The notes below the pieces were generated by a model. It had not been told where the DNA came from. It worked only from the letters and a program-made list of their open reading frames with translations, and ran no database searches. This document shows, piece by piece, positions 31,556 to 41,700 of a DNA stretch of 64,000 nucleotides. The position numbers and the translations under genes were made by a program. Positions within the stretch are counted from its first letter, which is position 1; every line of letters starts with the position of its first letter. Source of the DNA: Isoetes taiwanensis (lineage: Eukaryota; Streptophyta; Lycopodiopsida; Isoetales; Isoetaceae); NCBI GenBank assembly GCA_021234155.1, contig JAJEKV010000040.1:1012100-1076099 (forward strand). The letters are read 5' to 3'.

Positions 31556-32356
31556 GTAGAGAGGCCTTGAAGACATCAAGAAGATGTTTAAGTTTCGTCA
31601 ACGATGACCAGTCTAGGGATTTCCTTGAAGTTTTTTTCGAAAAGGTACTAGCCACGGCTGATTGGGGTCCTGTCAAAGATAAAAACCCGTTGGCTTTGGT
31701 ACCTTTCAAAGGGCAGACTACTAGTTCACAAAAGCCTCCAAGTGCAACTCCAGAATGTTCAAAAAGCAATGCAACCCCCGAGGAGAAGGCCGAAATGCTA
31801 GCGCGGGAACGTGAGACCATGGAGAAAAATATGAAGTCCATGCTTGATAACATTGCAACTGGTAATGTCCAGATTGGGGGTACGACTGCGGTAGTTCCTG
31901 ATACCAGCCAGGATGATCATGCAAGCTCAGATGCAACCACTGAGGTTAGGAATCAAACCCCTGTGGTAGCTTTCATAGAAGAGAACGTGTCCGAACTAAA
32001 CCGTGGAGTTGATGCTTTTGAGAGTAAGCATCTGGGGAGTAAAGTAGACGCTACGACTGCTGGGGATGACGGCGACGATGAAAGGTAATTCATGCCAGGC
32101 GCGATATGTAGCTTATTTATGAAGGACAAAACGCGCTTGGCGTGTATTGCAGACCACTTTTGCATGGCTAACTCTTTGTTTTCCATGGTTCAGGGCTCCA
32201 CCTGCTTGTGACAAAATCATTGTCTTCGATCTGAATAGTGTCCTGTGTAAAACGTTTCCTAAGAAGCTTATTAACAGGGATGACTTCGAGCAAGTCCCTC
32301 TAGAATCGAATACTAAGTGGATCTATCCTCGTCCACACTTAGAAGATATGATGAAT
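31556..32356 (+). pseudogene. FCP1/NLI-interacting-factor-like (HAD) gene fragment, 2 exons
   Basis: Exon 1 (31556-32084) encodes a hydrophilic stretch with EEKAEMLARERETMEKNMKS and an acidic end (TTAGDDGDDER). A GT-AG intron of 109 nt (32085-32193) leads to exon 2 with KIIVFDLNSVLCKTFPKKL and KWIYPRPHLEDMM, matching the start of the FCP1 homology domain. In catalytic members the motif is DLDxT; here it is DLN, so the second Asp is Asn and phosphatase activity is doubtful. The upstream frame runs directly out of the LINE 1 tail (poly-Tyr from TTA repeats), so the original 5' part is lost. It ends where minus-strand coding sequence begins at about 32363. Expression is unknown. Confidence 0.5.
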
Positions 32357-32362
32357 GAGCGT

Positions 32363-32770
32363 TCAGATTGTTTCGAGTTGCCATCTGGTCCTCAATGGAA
32401 TGCATGTAGAGTCCTTCAATCTTTCCTGTCCCCCGCGTGCATGTCGGCAAGAAAAATCATCTACTTCCCACAAATAAGAACCCTCAAGCTTATCTTCTTC
32501 ACATTTATTCTCATCTATGAGGCCTGCCAAACCTGTAGATCCTGTTGGCAGCTTTGCACGGAGACGCTGGAATTCTTCTTCCGTTGGTAGATTCGCCTCA
32601 TCTTGAGCAAATCGAGACTCCAGCCTCTCATAGGCTTCTTTAAGCTTTATAGCATTGCCGGTATAATTAGACACTTCAAACATCTCTTTGTCCAAATCCT
32701 CTTCAAAATCTAGGCCTAAGTTTACCCATTCGCCAAGGTAATCGATAAGCTCGTCTTCCCTAGCACACAT
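32363..32770 (-). pseudogene. Unrecognised minus-strand ORF, probable downstream exon of the gene at 32908-33458
   Basis: The frame reads DELIDYLGEWVNLGLDFEED and EEFQRLRAKLPTGSTGLAG, with good protein-like composition, and ends in a run rich in Arg/Cys. Just upstream, in another frame, is a coding-like piece (KEYLLLSDIRGTRLFIHEC), so a frameshift probably separates two parts of one protein. I do not recognise the family. Confidence 0.3.
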
Positions 32771-32907
32771 TCGTGAATAAAGAGGCGGGTTCCTCGGATA
32801 TCACTTAGCAATAGGTATTCTTTGCCTTCCACTAAAATTGGTGTTATGTCGACAACTTCTTTTCATCCTCATCCCCATCCTCATCACCTTCTCGAATCAT
32901 CTCCCTC

Positions 32908-33458
32908 CTATGGTTCACCCAAGGCCAGTGCGTCGAAGCTAAAACTCCTACATTCTTGCTCTTCTTCTTGTAGATCTATCTCCATTTCTACGTCATAGTC
33001 AGCATCATCACACATAACTGACCCCCTTGGCTTAAAGATTTCATTGTTTCCAGTGTATCTTCGGTTTGGCCGAGCAGAATACAATAACTAGCAAATGCAA
33101 ACGACAAAGAGAAATAAGATACCTTCTTAAGCACAAGGACGCAGCCAGGAGGAGCCCGTTGCGCAGCATTCTTGAAAAACATCTTCCCTGTTTGCAAATG
33201 GGAAGCCGCCTCCTCTAGAGCTGGTTTTGGAATCCACGAGCCAGGGACATCTGCAAAGGACGTGCGCTGAGACCAAGCGGTCCGGGTGAAAGCTAAGGCA
33301 ACCTCGCGATAGCATCCAAGCTCGCTACTGTTTGCCATGATGTCCAACTCCTTGCAATAGAACGGATAAATCGCAGTCGGCGCAACTTCCTCGTTGTCAT
33401 GAGGGGCGGATGCATACCATTCCAGGAACTTCACATAACAATCCATGGCGAAGCGCAT
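32908..33458 (-). CDS. Unrecognised spliced gene, 152 aa, minus strand
   Basis: Exon 1 (33458 down to 33123, 112 codons) begins MRFAMDCYVKFLEWYASAP and ends CVLVLKK at a GTATCT donor. A 92-nt intron (33122-33031) with acceptor CTTTAAG gives phase-0 exon 2, PRGSVMCDDADYDVEMEIDL, ending SFDALALGEP and TAG at 32910-32908. The acidic C-terminus is followed on the same strand by more acidic coding-like sequence (EGDEDGDEDEKK), so the true gene may be longer. No domain is recognised. It converges on the FCP1-like fragment and starts about 120 bp from the TTAGGG array. The intron model is inferred from frame continuity only. Confidence 0.35.
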
Positions 33459-33577
33459 TTAATTTAAAAGGAAGAAGATGTTTAGGAGCGGTAAGGCGCT
33501 GTCACTTTTGAACTCGAGTAGCCATTGTCGATTATGAAAGGGGACACAGCCGTTGTGGGGAGATTTGTCCGTACATT

Positions 33578-33603
33578 TTAGGGTTAGGGTTAGGGTTAGG
33601 GTT
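33578..33603. repeat. Short interstitial TTAGGG array
   Basis: Four TTAGGG units in a row (TTTTAGGG start), ending directly against the hairpin at 33604. Most land plants use TTTAGGG at telomeres; this short run has one T fewer per unit. Confidence 0.9.
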
Positions 33604-33673
33604 GGATCACACGACGCGAAGACTACTATGTGCAACAAAAAGCACAATGCTTGCTTGCGGCGTCGTGTGATCC
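33604..33673. repeat. 70-bp hairpin element, copy 1
   Basis: Arms GGATCACACGACGC (33604-33617) and GCGTCGTGTGATCC (33660-33673) are perfect reverse complements. The 42-nt loop contains a second small stem (GTGCaacaaaaaGCAC). A near-identical pair of arms recurs at 35784-35856. Confidence 0.9.
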
Positions 33674-35783
33674 GCACGTATAACATTAAAAAAAAAAAAA
33701 AAAAAATACAAAGTGCGAAGCTAGGCTTCTAAGAAAGAAATGGACTAAGAGATTAAGCTTATAAAGACATTACATTAAGAAATATTATACGTATGAAAAA
33801 AACACAAAGGCACTTCACGGCCTTTTTTCTGGGGGGTCTTTCTTCTTGTTGTATTCAGCCATAAAATTTTGACCATAGTACTTCGGGATCCCTTATCGTA
33901 AGACGCAGTGGGCATGACATGTTACCCATCATGTATTGCCGCAAGCTCGAGTCCTCGAACAGACCGACACCAACTGCTTCGAAGCCATTTGAAGAGCATT
34001 TAAGGCGTCGCTTGAATTCAGTAGCGGGTATGATGTATCGCGCCACACTCTTGCGAGAATCTCTTTCACGAAGCCCGGCAAATGGGAGACGGGGGAATGA
34101 CCATCTCGGTGCTCTTCGATGCTTCTTAATCTCGCGGGCGCTTTAATGCCAGGCTTCGTCTTCCGCCCGGCCACTACCCTCACCCACCCGGCATTTTGGA
34201 GCTTTTGCTTTCGGGCGACTCTTCCGGCCGTCTCCTCACCCCGGCATTTGCAAGTGTTCCTCGGCCGACTCTTCGACCGCCTCCTCACATTTCGGGTAGC
34301 CTTCCCTTTACGTTGGGCCTCCTCCTTTGATTTGAAGGTTCTGGGCATCCACGGGGAGGAGCGAGGAGGAAGCATTAGAGCAAGAAGAGGCGGCTGCCCA
34401 ATAATTAATCCGGCGTCATATTCTCGCTCGCCCGGTCTCTCACATTTCCATCCTCCGGTCTCCGACCGAGTGCACCTCCCTACTTACTTCCTCGAGTCGC
34501 TTCTCCCACCGTCATCATCGCGGATTTCTTTTCCGGGTCTTCATTAGGCATGGTCTGAGGAGGAGAATCTCTATCGAGACTTCAGATTCGGATGAAGGAG
34601 GCGGACTAATGTAATCACCGCCTTACACCACCGGATGGATCCTTGCAGTTTGCTTAGTTCTTGCCATGGCTTCTCAATGGATGGCACTTTATACTACGAA
34701 CACCGACAAAAATAGACAACCGGCAAGAGATAAATAGTAAAAAAGCGTGGTTAAAGTAAAATATGATGGTAACGTTTTTAAATAATTGTATGCGAACCCT
34801 AAAAAATATCGGACAAAATACGGAACCCTAAAAAACATCGGACAAAAACACAAATAAAAACCGAGATTCAAAGCGCTAGGTGATAGACAATTTCTTGTTG
34901 ATCGCGAACTCACTAAATTTTACATTTCCCTCTTGCCTCGTAACCAACCCTAATGCCATCAATAAAATAATGGAAGTCGCCGACAATCTCCTCTGTCTCC
35001 ATTAGCACTCTTAGCTCGATAATGGCCATTAAACTTTCCATGGTGGCTGTATAAATGACTTCCTCCCCTCTCATACTCGAATATCCACCGTGACGGAGTG
35101 TCATTATGGTCCTCAAACGGCTCCCAAAAAGTTGTGCGACCTCTCTTTTTTTTGTTTCCTTCGTTCTAGTTGACAATTAACGATAAATATTGTTTTGGAA
35201 GAAAGTATCTGAACTTAAAGGAGGACTTAACTACGCGGACCTTCTCGTTAGTTGACCGGATGATTCGTGGAATCGAACATCCCGTGTCGGAACCAAAAAT
35301 AAGCCATCCATAAAATCGGCGGGGAAGAAAGCACGATATGTGTTGAAAGCTTTTCAACTTCCTCGCCATCTGAATATGTTAGCAAATACCTCAAACGGTG
35401 TGAAGATTTTGAAACTCATCCTCACGCCTCCGTTTTGAGACATTCCCGCTTGCACCTCGTCGATATGCATTTCTTCATTGCAATTACATTGTTCTCATTA
35501 GTGCGGGCTTACAAAGTTCACTTAAAGGGGGCAATTCAACCGCCTCAAGCTCGGTTTCCTGACCTTTACGTTATAATCATGTCCAGAAAACCGGATGCCT
35601 ATACCCCGCAAGGTCACGGCATCCATACCTTGAAAAGGACAATTCCGATGTCTATGTGATACACGACAAGTACACTACTAATACTTTCGGCGGGAATGAC
35701 ATCCACGACGTCCCGATAAACATAAACCCCGCACAATAAATTTGTTTGTAAACACGTGTCAACGAAAAGAAATGAAAAGATAA
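33674..35783 (-). other. Segment between the two hairpins with unrecognised minus-strand ORFs
   Basis: Minus-strand frames with protein-like composition include 34913-35176 (RTIMTLRHGGYSSMRGEEV, GDFHYFIDGIRVGYEARGK), 35166-35369 (SDTGCSIPRIIRSTNEKVR), 33855-34046 (YMMGNMSCPLRLTIRDPEVL) and 33929-34375 (Arg/Lys-rich). A further piece at about 35620-35720 reads VYVYRDVVDVIPAESISSVL and ends at a GTATGG donor-like site. They lie in different frames, so this is either a multi-exon gene or a decayed one. I do not recognise any family. An A-tract of 19 lies at 33688-33706. Confidence 0.3.
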
Positions 35784-35856
35784 GGAGATCACACGACGCC
35801 GAAACTATCTCACGCCAGCTTAAGTAGTCGATGCCTAGCCCGGCGTCGTGTGATCC
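35784..35856. repeat. 70-bp hairpin element, copy 2
   Basis: The right arm CGGCGTCGTGTGATCC (35841-35856) is identical to that of copy 1 (33658-33673). The left arm GATCACACGACGCCG (35787-35801) matches too, preceded by GGA with a 2-bp insertion. The loop sequence differs from copy 1. Confidence 0.9.
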
Positions 35857-36655
35857 AATTAAGGTGGTTACCATTTGCGGGCAATTTTGGGAAGCCGTTT
35901 TTGGTGGAGATTAGCTCTTTGGCCATATCGAAGGGGTATATGCATGTCGTATTGTTATACTTTCCACTTTCCGGCCGCTAGAATTCAACTTGAACTCTTT
36001 TATCCTACCTATCCAATGTGTCCGCACGCGCCCGATCGCCTTTTGTCGCTAACTCTATGCTCGCCCCTCGTTGATGGCAAATACGAAACTATTGAGACAA
36101 AACCTCCCACTTCTTGACCTTGGGAGTTCTCAGAAATGGGGCAAGAACACGAAAATTACAGGAGACATGGATTGCGTGATGAGGAGGAAGGCGAGAGGAT
36201 GCACGAGGGCTCGAGTGACAAGACATTTAAGTTTGGCGCCAAAATTTGACAAGGGGAGTTGGTGACGCCGACAAGAGGGCGGTCAAAAGTCACCATTATT
36301 TTGGGCGCTGACGACTCTAAAAATACGGGCCATTAAAATGGTTGCAATAAAAGCGCAGCATCCTCTATGAAAATACGCCATGTGGATGCCAAGTAAGCAT
36401 GCTCATCCTTCTACCTGCCAAGTAATACTGACTTTCGTAAAAAAGGCGAAACCTTATTGGTCCCCGGCGAATCGACGTGGAAATCTTTAACCCAAGATAA
36501 GGGCCATTTTCAGACCCCAAATCGCCCCTAATGAGGGCCTCTCGACTTCCTTTGCAAGGCAAGAATAAGTGCACATTCTGTCCAGAACCATCTATGAATG
36601 AAATGAAATACCTCTTGTTGCATATGTGATCTCACAAGACTTGACTTATGTGATC
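35857..36655. other. No gene recognised
   Basis: Mixed-composition sequence with only short ORFs on both strands. A direct repeat GTGATCTCACaAGAC / GTGATCTCACcAGAC lies at about 36625 and 36650, near the end of the following minus-strand gene. Confidence 0.35.
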
Positions 36656-37904
36656 TCACCAGACGGTCAACATGGATGGGATGTGTAAAAGATTGGCCAA
36701 GTGGGTAGTTGTCTGCATACTTGATTGCCTACTCATTGCCTCCAGCTGCGATTTCTTTTTGGAGTCTTTTTTTGCCAAAATGCCATCAACTGTTGCAGCT
36801 GGGATGTCCTTTCCTAAGTCCAGCAATCTTCGTACATCCCTGATATCATTTTGATGCTTCAACTCTTTCAGGTAGTAACTTGGAGAAGGTCCTCGCAAAG
36901 CTCTCCTCACTGCAGACACCCCTTCACTTATAGACACTGGAGTGAGAGCAGTATTTTGAGGCCATCCATACTTGAAACATGACTCAACACTCACGTCCTT
37001 CTTCGTCAGACCATCTTTGAAAGCAGTTGCCCTGGCATGTATAATTCTGACGAGATCTTTCTTGTGGTTCTTCACAACCTCCACTAGGAGTTGACAATAT
37101 ATGTCATCCTGATCCTCACAAGTGATAAGAATACCTTGTTTCTTCATAAGATCGGTCTCTTTCTAACACAAGATCCACCTTAGCATTTGTTTTGCCTACA
37201 TCAACATACCACTCCGCACTGTCATCCATCTTCTCCTCCGGGCATGGAGGATCTGTGTCTGCTCTGATAATGGATCCGCTATCATCCATCGACAATGCAT
37301 AGGATACTGCGTCCTCATTAGGCTTTCCCTTCTTCTGTGAGCTTGAGCTCGCTGGAGTATCTTCCGAGCCTCTTGCTTTCTTAGGAGGAGGTGTAGCAAC
37401 TACCAATCGGTTTTGTCTCTTCCTCCCTGCAAACGAGGGTGCAATACACGCTTAGCGCGATTTCGAGTGGTCATTCATTCCGGCATACAGTCGCCAATTA
37501 CAGACATGCACTCAAAAGGCGTGACAATTACAGCAGGCCGAACAGATTATAGACAAATTATAGACAGAACAGTTAATCACGAGCAGGACAATTTAACACA
37601 GGAGGGACATTAATTATGCAAATGCAAATTTAAGTCACTGCTGTAAAATTAATAGACAGGAGGAGTATGAGCAGCTATAGAAATGATAGACATGAGTATG
37701 AGCAGCTATAGAAATTTAAGTCACTGCTACAAAAATACTAGACAGGAGTATAGGCAGAAGATTTATTGACAGTAAATACAGAGCAAACACTGCACACTAA
37801 TCAGAGCAATGAACAGATGCCTAAACACTTGAACAATACTGACCTTGAACAGCTTCTCTCGTGGCCCGGCCTGAGTTTGGAGCAGCACGACCTTTGGGCG
37901 GCAT
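36656..37904 (-). pseudogene. Spliced minus-strand gene, Lys/Ser-rich N-terminus, unrecognised; one frameshift
   Basis: Exon 1 (37904 to 37844) encodes MPPKGRAAPNSGRATREAVQ and ends at a GTCAGT donor. The 417-nt intron ends TTTGCAG, and exon 2 begins at 37426 in the right phase (GRKRQNRLVVATPPPKKARG). The N-terminus is basic and Pro/Ser-rich, suggesting a nuclear protein (inference), and turns acidic (EEKMDDSAEWYVDVG). Near 37150 the frame shifts; the rest (LMKKQGILITCEDQDDIYCQ, FKYGWPQNTALTPVSI, LLDLGKDIPAATVDGILAKK) is one open block to 36656. Whether the shift is a mutation or an assembly error cannot be told. Roughly 275 residues if joined. It is divergent from the plus-strand gene at 38447. 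Confidence 0.45.
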
Positions 37905-38446
37905 CTTCGCGACGATCTTGAGTGCCTCGGAGTTCTTGAGTTCTTGAGCGCCTCGGAGTTCTTGAGCATCTCGGCAATCAAAAAGCAAGAAATGACATTC
38001 AAAAACTTATATAGATTTCCATAAGCCGAGTAGGTCGGCTTTGGATCGACGGGTTTCATTTGGATTGACTTTTGATCGACGGTCTGATAGAAGCGGGCGG
38101 TTATTTAAATTTCGCGGATCGACTTTTCATCGACGGTCCGATAGAAGCGAGCGGTTATTTAAATTTCACGGATCGACTTTTAATCGACGGTCAGCAATCT
38201 TACGATTGAGCCTAATGGACGGGACGCGATTGTACGAGCATTAAATGGCTACGACCGTCGTATTGTCAAATCCCATAATTAAATTTCACTCAGCCGGTAA
38301 AAAAACAGTACAATTAACGGATAATTTGAAACTACCACCTAATCTTGCCGCCAGCCTTTCTTGTCATTCGAACTCGAAAGAACTGGGAAGAACAGGAAGA
38401 ACTCCAAAGAACACGGAAGAACTGGGAAGAAGCCGGCGCCTGAGCG
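37905..38446. promoter_or_regulatory. Shared intergenic region of the divergent gene pair
   Basis: About 540 bp between two outward-facing start codons. Both edges carry related CAAGAACTCCGAGG / AAGAACTCCAAAGAAC-like runs in opposite orientation, and the middle holds a 53-bp tandem repeat (38042-38192) with TTATTTAAATTT boxes. A bidirectional promoter is inferred from position only. Confidence 0.3.
38042..38192. repeat. 53-54-bp tandem repeat, about 2.5 copies
   Basis: CGACGGTCTGATAGAAGCG at 38078 and CGACGGTCCGATAGAAGCG at 38131 are followed by GGTTATTTAAATTTC and CGGATCGACTTTT in each copy; a third partial copy starts at about 38185. AT-rich cores alternate with GATCGAC boxes. Confidence 0.9.
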
Positions 38447-38774
38447 ATGTCGAGCGCCTTCATGTAAGTTCATCTACTCTTCCAGATCCCAAGCTCCAAA
38501 TTAATCCAATGATTTTGCGAGATTGAACAGCGTTGGAGAAGAATGTTACATGCTGACGACGAATTTGAAGAGGAGGGTGGAAAATTGCAAGATAGAATCA
38601 GTCGATCCGGAAGCAATATGCCATGGCGTTCCTCTTGGAAATGATCATGTGAAGATCCTAGTAACCAGTTGCTATTTCAACGATGAAGCATTACCCAGAA
38701 GGCATCCCGATGGAGACACAGTGGGTGAAAGCATCGGAACCTTTGTTGCATGGCCAGTAATTCGCTTAAAGAAG
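38447..38774 (+). CDS. 5' end of a spliced gene with a DUF8039-like segment, interrupted by LINE 2
   Basis: Exon 1 (38447-38463) gives MSSAF and ends at a GTAAGT donor. After a 67-nt intron, exon 2 (38531-38774) continues in phase as IVGEECYMLTTNLKRRVENC and SVDPEAICHGVPLGNDHVKI, then GTFVAWPVIRLKK at a GTGAGT donor. The second half resembles the DUF8039 domain found in plant transposon-associated proteins: a G..LGnd-V-K-V pattern, a basic/proline stretch and a final WP. The match is from memory of the pattern and is tentative. LINE copy 2 begins within about 60 bp of the donor, so later exons are separated or lost. It is divergent from the gene at 37904. Confidence 0.4.
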
Positions 38775-38799
38775 GTGAGTTTCATTTTCTTGGAAGAAA

Positions 38800-41700
38800 T
38801 AGAGGAAGATACATCAGCAAAAGTAGATATCCGACAAATAAAAGAAGCACAGGAAGCTGGGAAATGGGCCATTTATAGGAACGGCCAGGTAATTATCCGT
38901 GATAGAAAAGAATAGAGATTTCCGGGTAGGCATTATCATGAGCCTGCCGCAGTCTCCATTGGATGTTGGAATGTTAAGGGACCGATCGGTGTAAGTAGCA
39001 GTATTGAATTATTAGAGACTGTAAATCTGGACATTCTATTCATATTAGAGACATGGGAACATCAGTGTGGCAGGCTGCCGCCTGTAAAGGGTTATGACAC
39101 TCACTCTATATGGAATCCTAAGCCACATAGAGGACGTCCTTTCGGCGGAATAGCATGCATGATTCATTCTAGATTAACAGGACACACCTCTTTGATGTAT
39201 GAAGATGTAGATGATAAGCAATTTCTGGTTATTAAAATTAAGGCACCCTTCTTATTTTCAGATCGAGACCTACTCTTAGTAGCTTGTTATGTCTCTCCTG
39301 CAACCTATCAAAGATCAGATGGATTATTGGCAAAGATGGGACTCAAAATTTCGGAATGGCAACAAACATACGATGTGCTTCTGATTGGTGACTTAAATGG
39401 CTGGACTGGGGATCTTTAAGCTCCAAAAGTTTTTGTGGATTCTGAACCTAGCACATTATGTATGGAGTCATGGAATTTGACTCGAAGGAGCTGCCATAAG
39501 GAGTGCAATGTAGCAGGCCAGCAGATTTTAAACCTTTGCTCATCCTTGAATATGGTGATTTTTAATGGGACCTTTCCTGACTCAGATGGCTTCACTTTTA
39601 GAAGTGAAAATTCGGACACATTTACCTATTCCACTTTGGATTACCTGATTGGTGAACCTCGCATGATGGATATGGTCCAGGATTTCAAAATCGGTAGCTT
39701 TTCCGGTGATAGTGATCATGCTCCTCTCTTTCTTAAGGTAGTTGCGCGCATCTCCCAACCAACCATTCATGGCAAATTCCGAACTGTTTACAGAGCATCT
39801 CGAAGGGAGATATTCCACTAGACAATTCTCAAGGGGCTACCGGGCATATATACACTGAGCAGCATCCATGCCAAAGCTTTTGCCCTTAACAGACTCTTAA
39901 TAAATACAGTAAAGCAAGTACATGGGGTGCATCCTATCCGTGGGACTCAGCCTCGGAATGCCTGGTATGACGCTGACCTGAAGCAAGCCAAGAGACAAAT
40001 TGATTCACCTTCCAATCTGCGTGTATATAAACAATTGGTTAAAGCAAAGAAGAAATTGTGGATCCAGGCACACCAGAAATACTTGGAGATGCAGTCAAAA
40101 CACTCCGGCAAATGGTTTTGGAAACAGTTGGCCCCTCCAGCTAAGGAGTTAGCTCTGACTGATCCGCAGATATGGAAAGCTTATGCTTTGCATTTATATT
40201 TCAAAGGGGAGGACAGTTTGCATTTACCAGAGGAAGTAAATTCCAGTTTTGTGGTTACTCTTGAGGATGTTAAAAATGGGATTGCCGGTCTTTCCAAAGG
40301 GAAGTCACATGATATTGATGGTTTAATAGTGGAACACATTCAAGATGGAGGTGAGGAACTAGCTAGTTTAATTTCTGATATGTTCAATCAAGCCATCAAG
40401 GACGGGTTTCCCGAGGCTTGGACAACTAGTCTGATACATTCCATTCATAAGCACGGAGATGCATTGCTGCCACAGAATTATAGGACCATAATGATCAGCC
40501 CTATATTGGCCAAATTGTTTGGTAAAATTTTTGACTTGAAGTTAACCACTTGGGCTGAGCAGCATAACGTAAGAGCACGGGGGCAAGCAGGCTTCAGACG
40601 AGGCTTCTCTTGTATTGATCATTTGCTCACACTCCGAACTTTATTGGAAGAGGCCAAATCAAAAGGAAAACCGCTTATATATTGCTTTGTCGATTTCGCC
40701 AAAGCATTTGATACAGTTCCCCGCCAGAAATCTTGGATCGGTTGATTCAACTAGGTGTTCCGAAGGAATGGGTTTTGGCGATAGAGAGAATGTATGAATC
40801 AGTACGTGGCAGAGTGGTGACACCAACTGGAGAATCTGAATTGATCACTAGTGATGTTGGAGTAAAACAAGGTTGCACACTCTCTCCCACTTTATTCGGA
40901 TTATATATTGACCAGTTGGAGGGTTTTCTCAAGGATTCAGGATACTGCTTCCCACGCCTCTTCCATGAGTTAATAATTCTTCTCTTATATGCTGATGACT
41001 TGCTTCTGTTCTCACATACAGTGAGGGATTTGCAAAAACAACTAGACACACTAGGGGAATTCTGCTCTCAGTTTGGTTTGGCGGTTAACTTAGATAAGAC
41101 TAAGGTCTTAAGTTTTGGGGTGAAACCCGCTGCTCTGTTCTATCAGGGGAATTTGGTGCAACCAACTCAGTCATACAAATACTTGGGACATGAAATATTT
41201 TTCGGCCGCAAACCTTGGACGAAAGGTGTTGACATTAGACATGCAGCAGCCTTGAAGGCGTTCTATGCTCTTGCAAACATTTGCCGTCATGCGCACATCA
41301 CTTACTGGCCTCTCCGGAAAAAGCTGTTTGAGACTCTTGTAACACCTGTCATTTTATATGCTAGCGAGGTTTGGGGGCCTTCACTATGTAGGTCTAAATG
41401 GCTGGAACTTGAATCTATCCAGAAGACTTGGCTGCACATGACCTTAAAGGTGAAGAGAGCAGTCCCTTATGAAGTGATGCTATATGATAGCGGCTCATAT
41501 CCGCTGGAAATTCAGTCCATGAGCAATGTCTTGAGATACTTGGATCAAAAGAAGAGAGTAAATGATGAATCTCTGATATGCTTGACTATTAATACAGCTG
41601 TGAAATTAGAGGTTGGTACAAGGATTTGAACAAAAGGTTTAACCATTGGAACTTGGCCATCTCCCTATACTCGGATGAGTTTAAGGTACGTGCCTTCGAT

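Noticed and set aside
33604-33673. Hairpin as a bacterial-type terminator, microRNA precursor or CRISPR repeat
   Set aside because: Eukaryotic context, no T-tract logic, GC-rich 14-bp stem with a 42-nt loop is unlike a miRNA foldback, and only two copies 2.1 kb apart.
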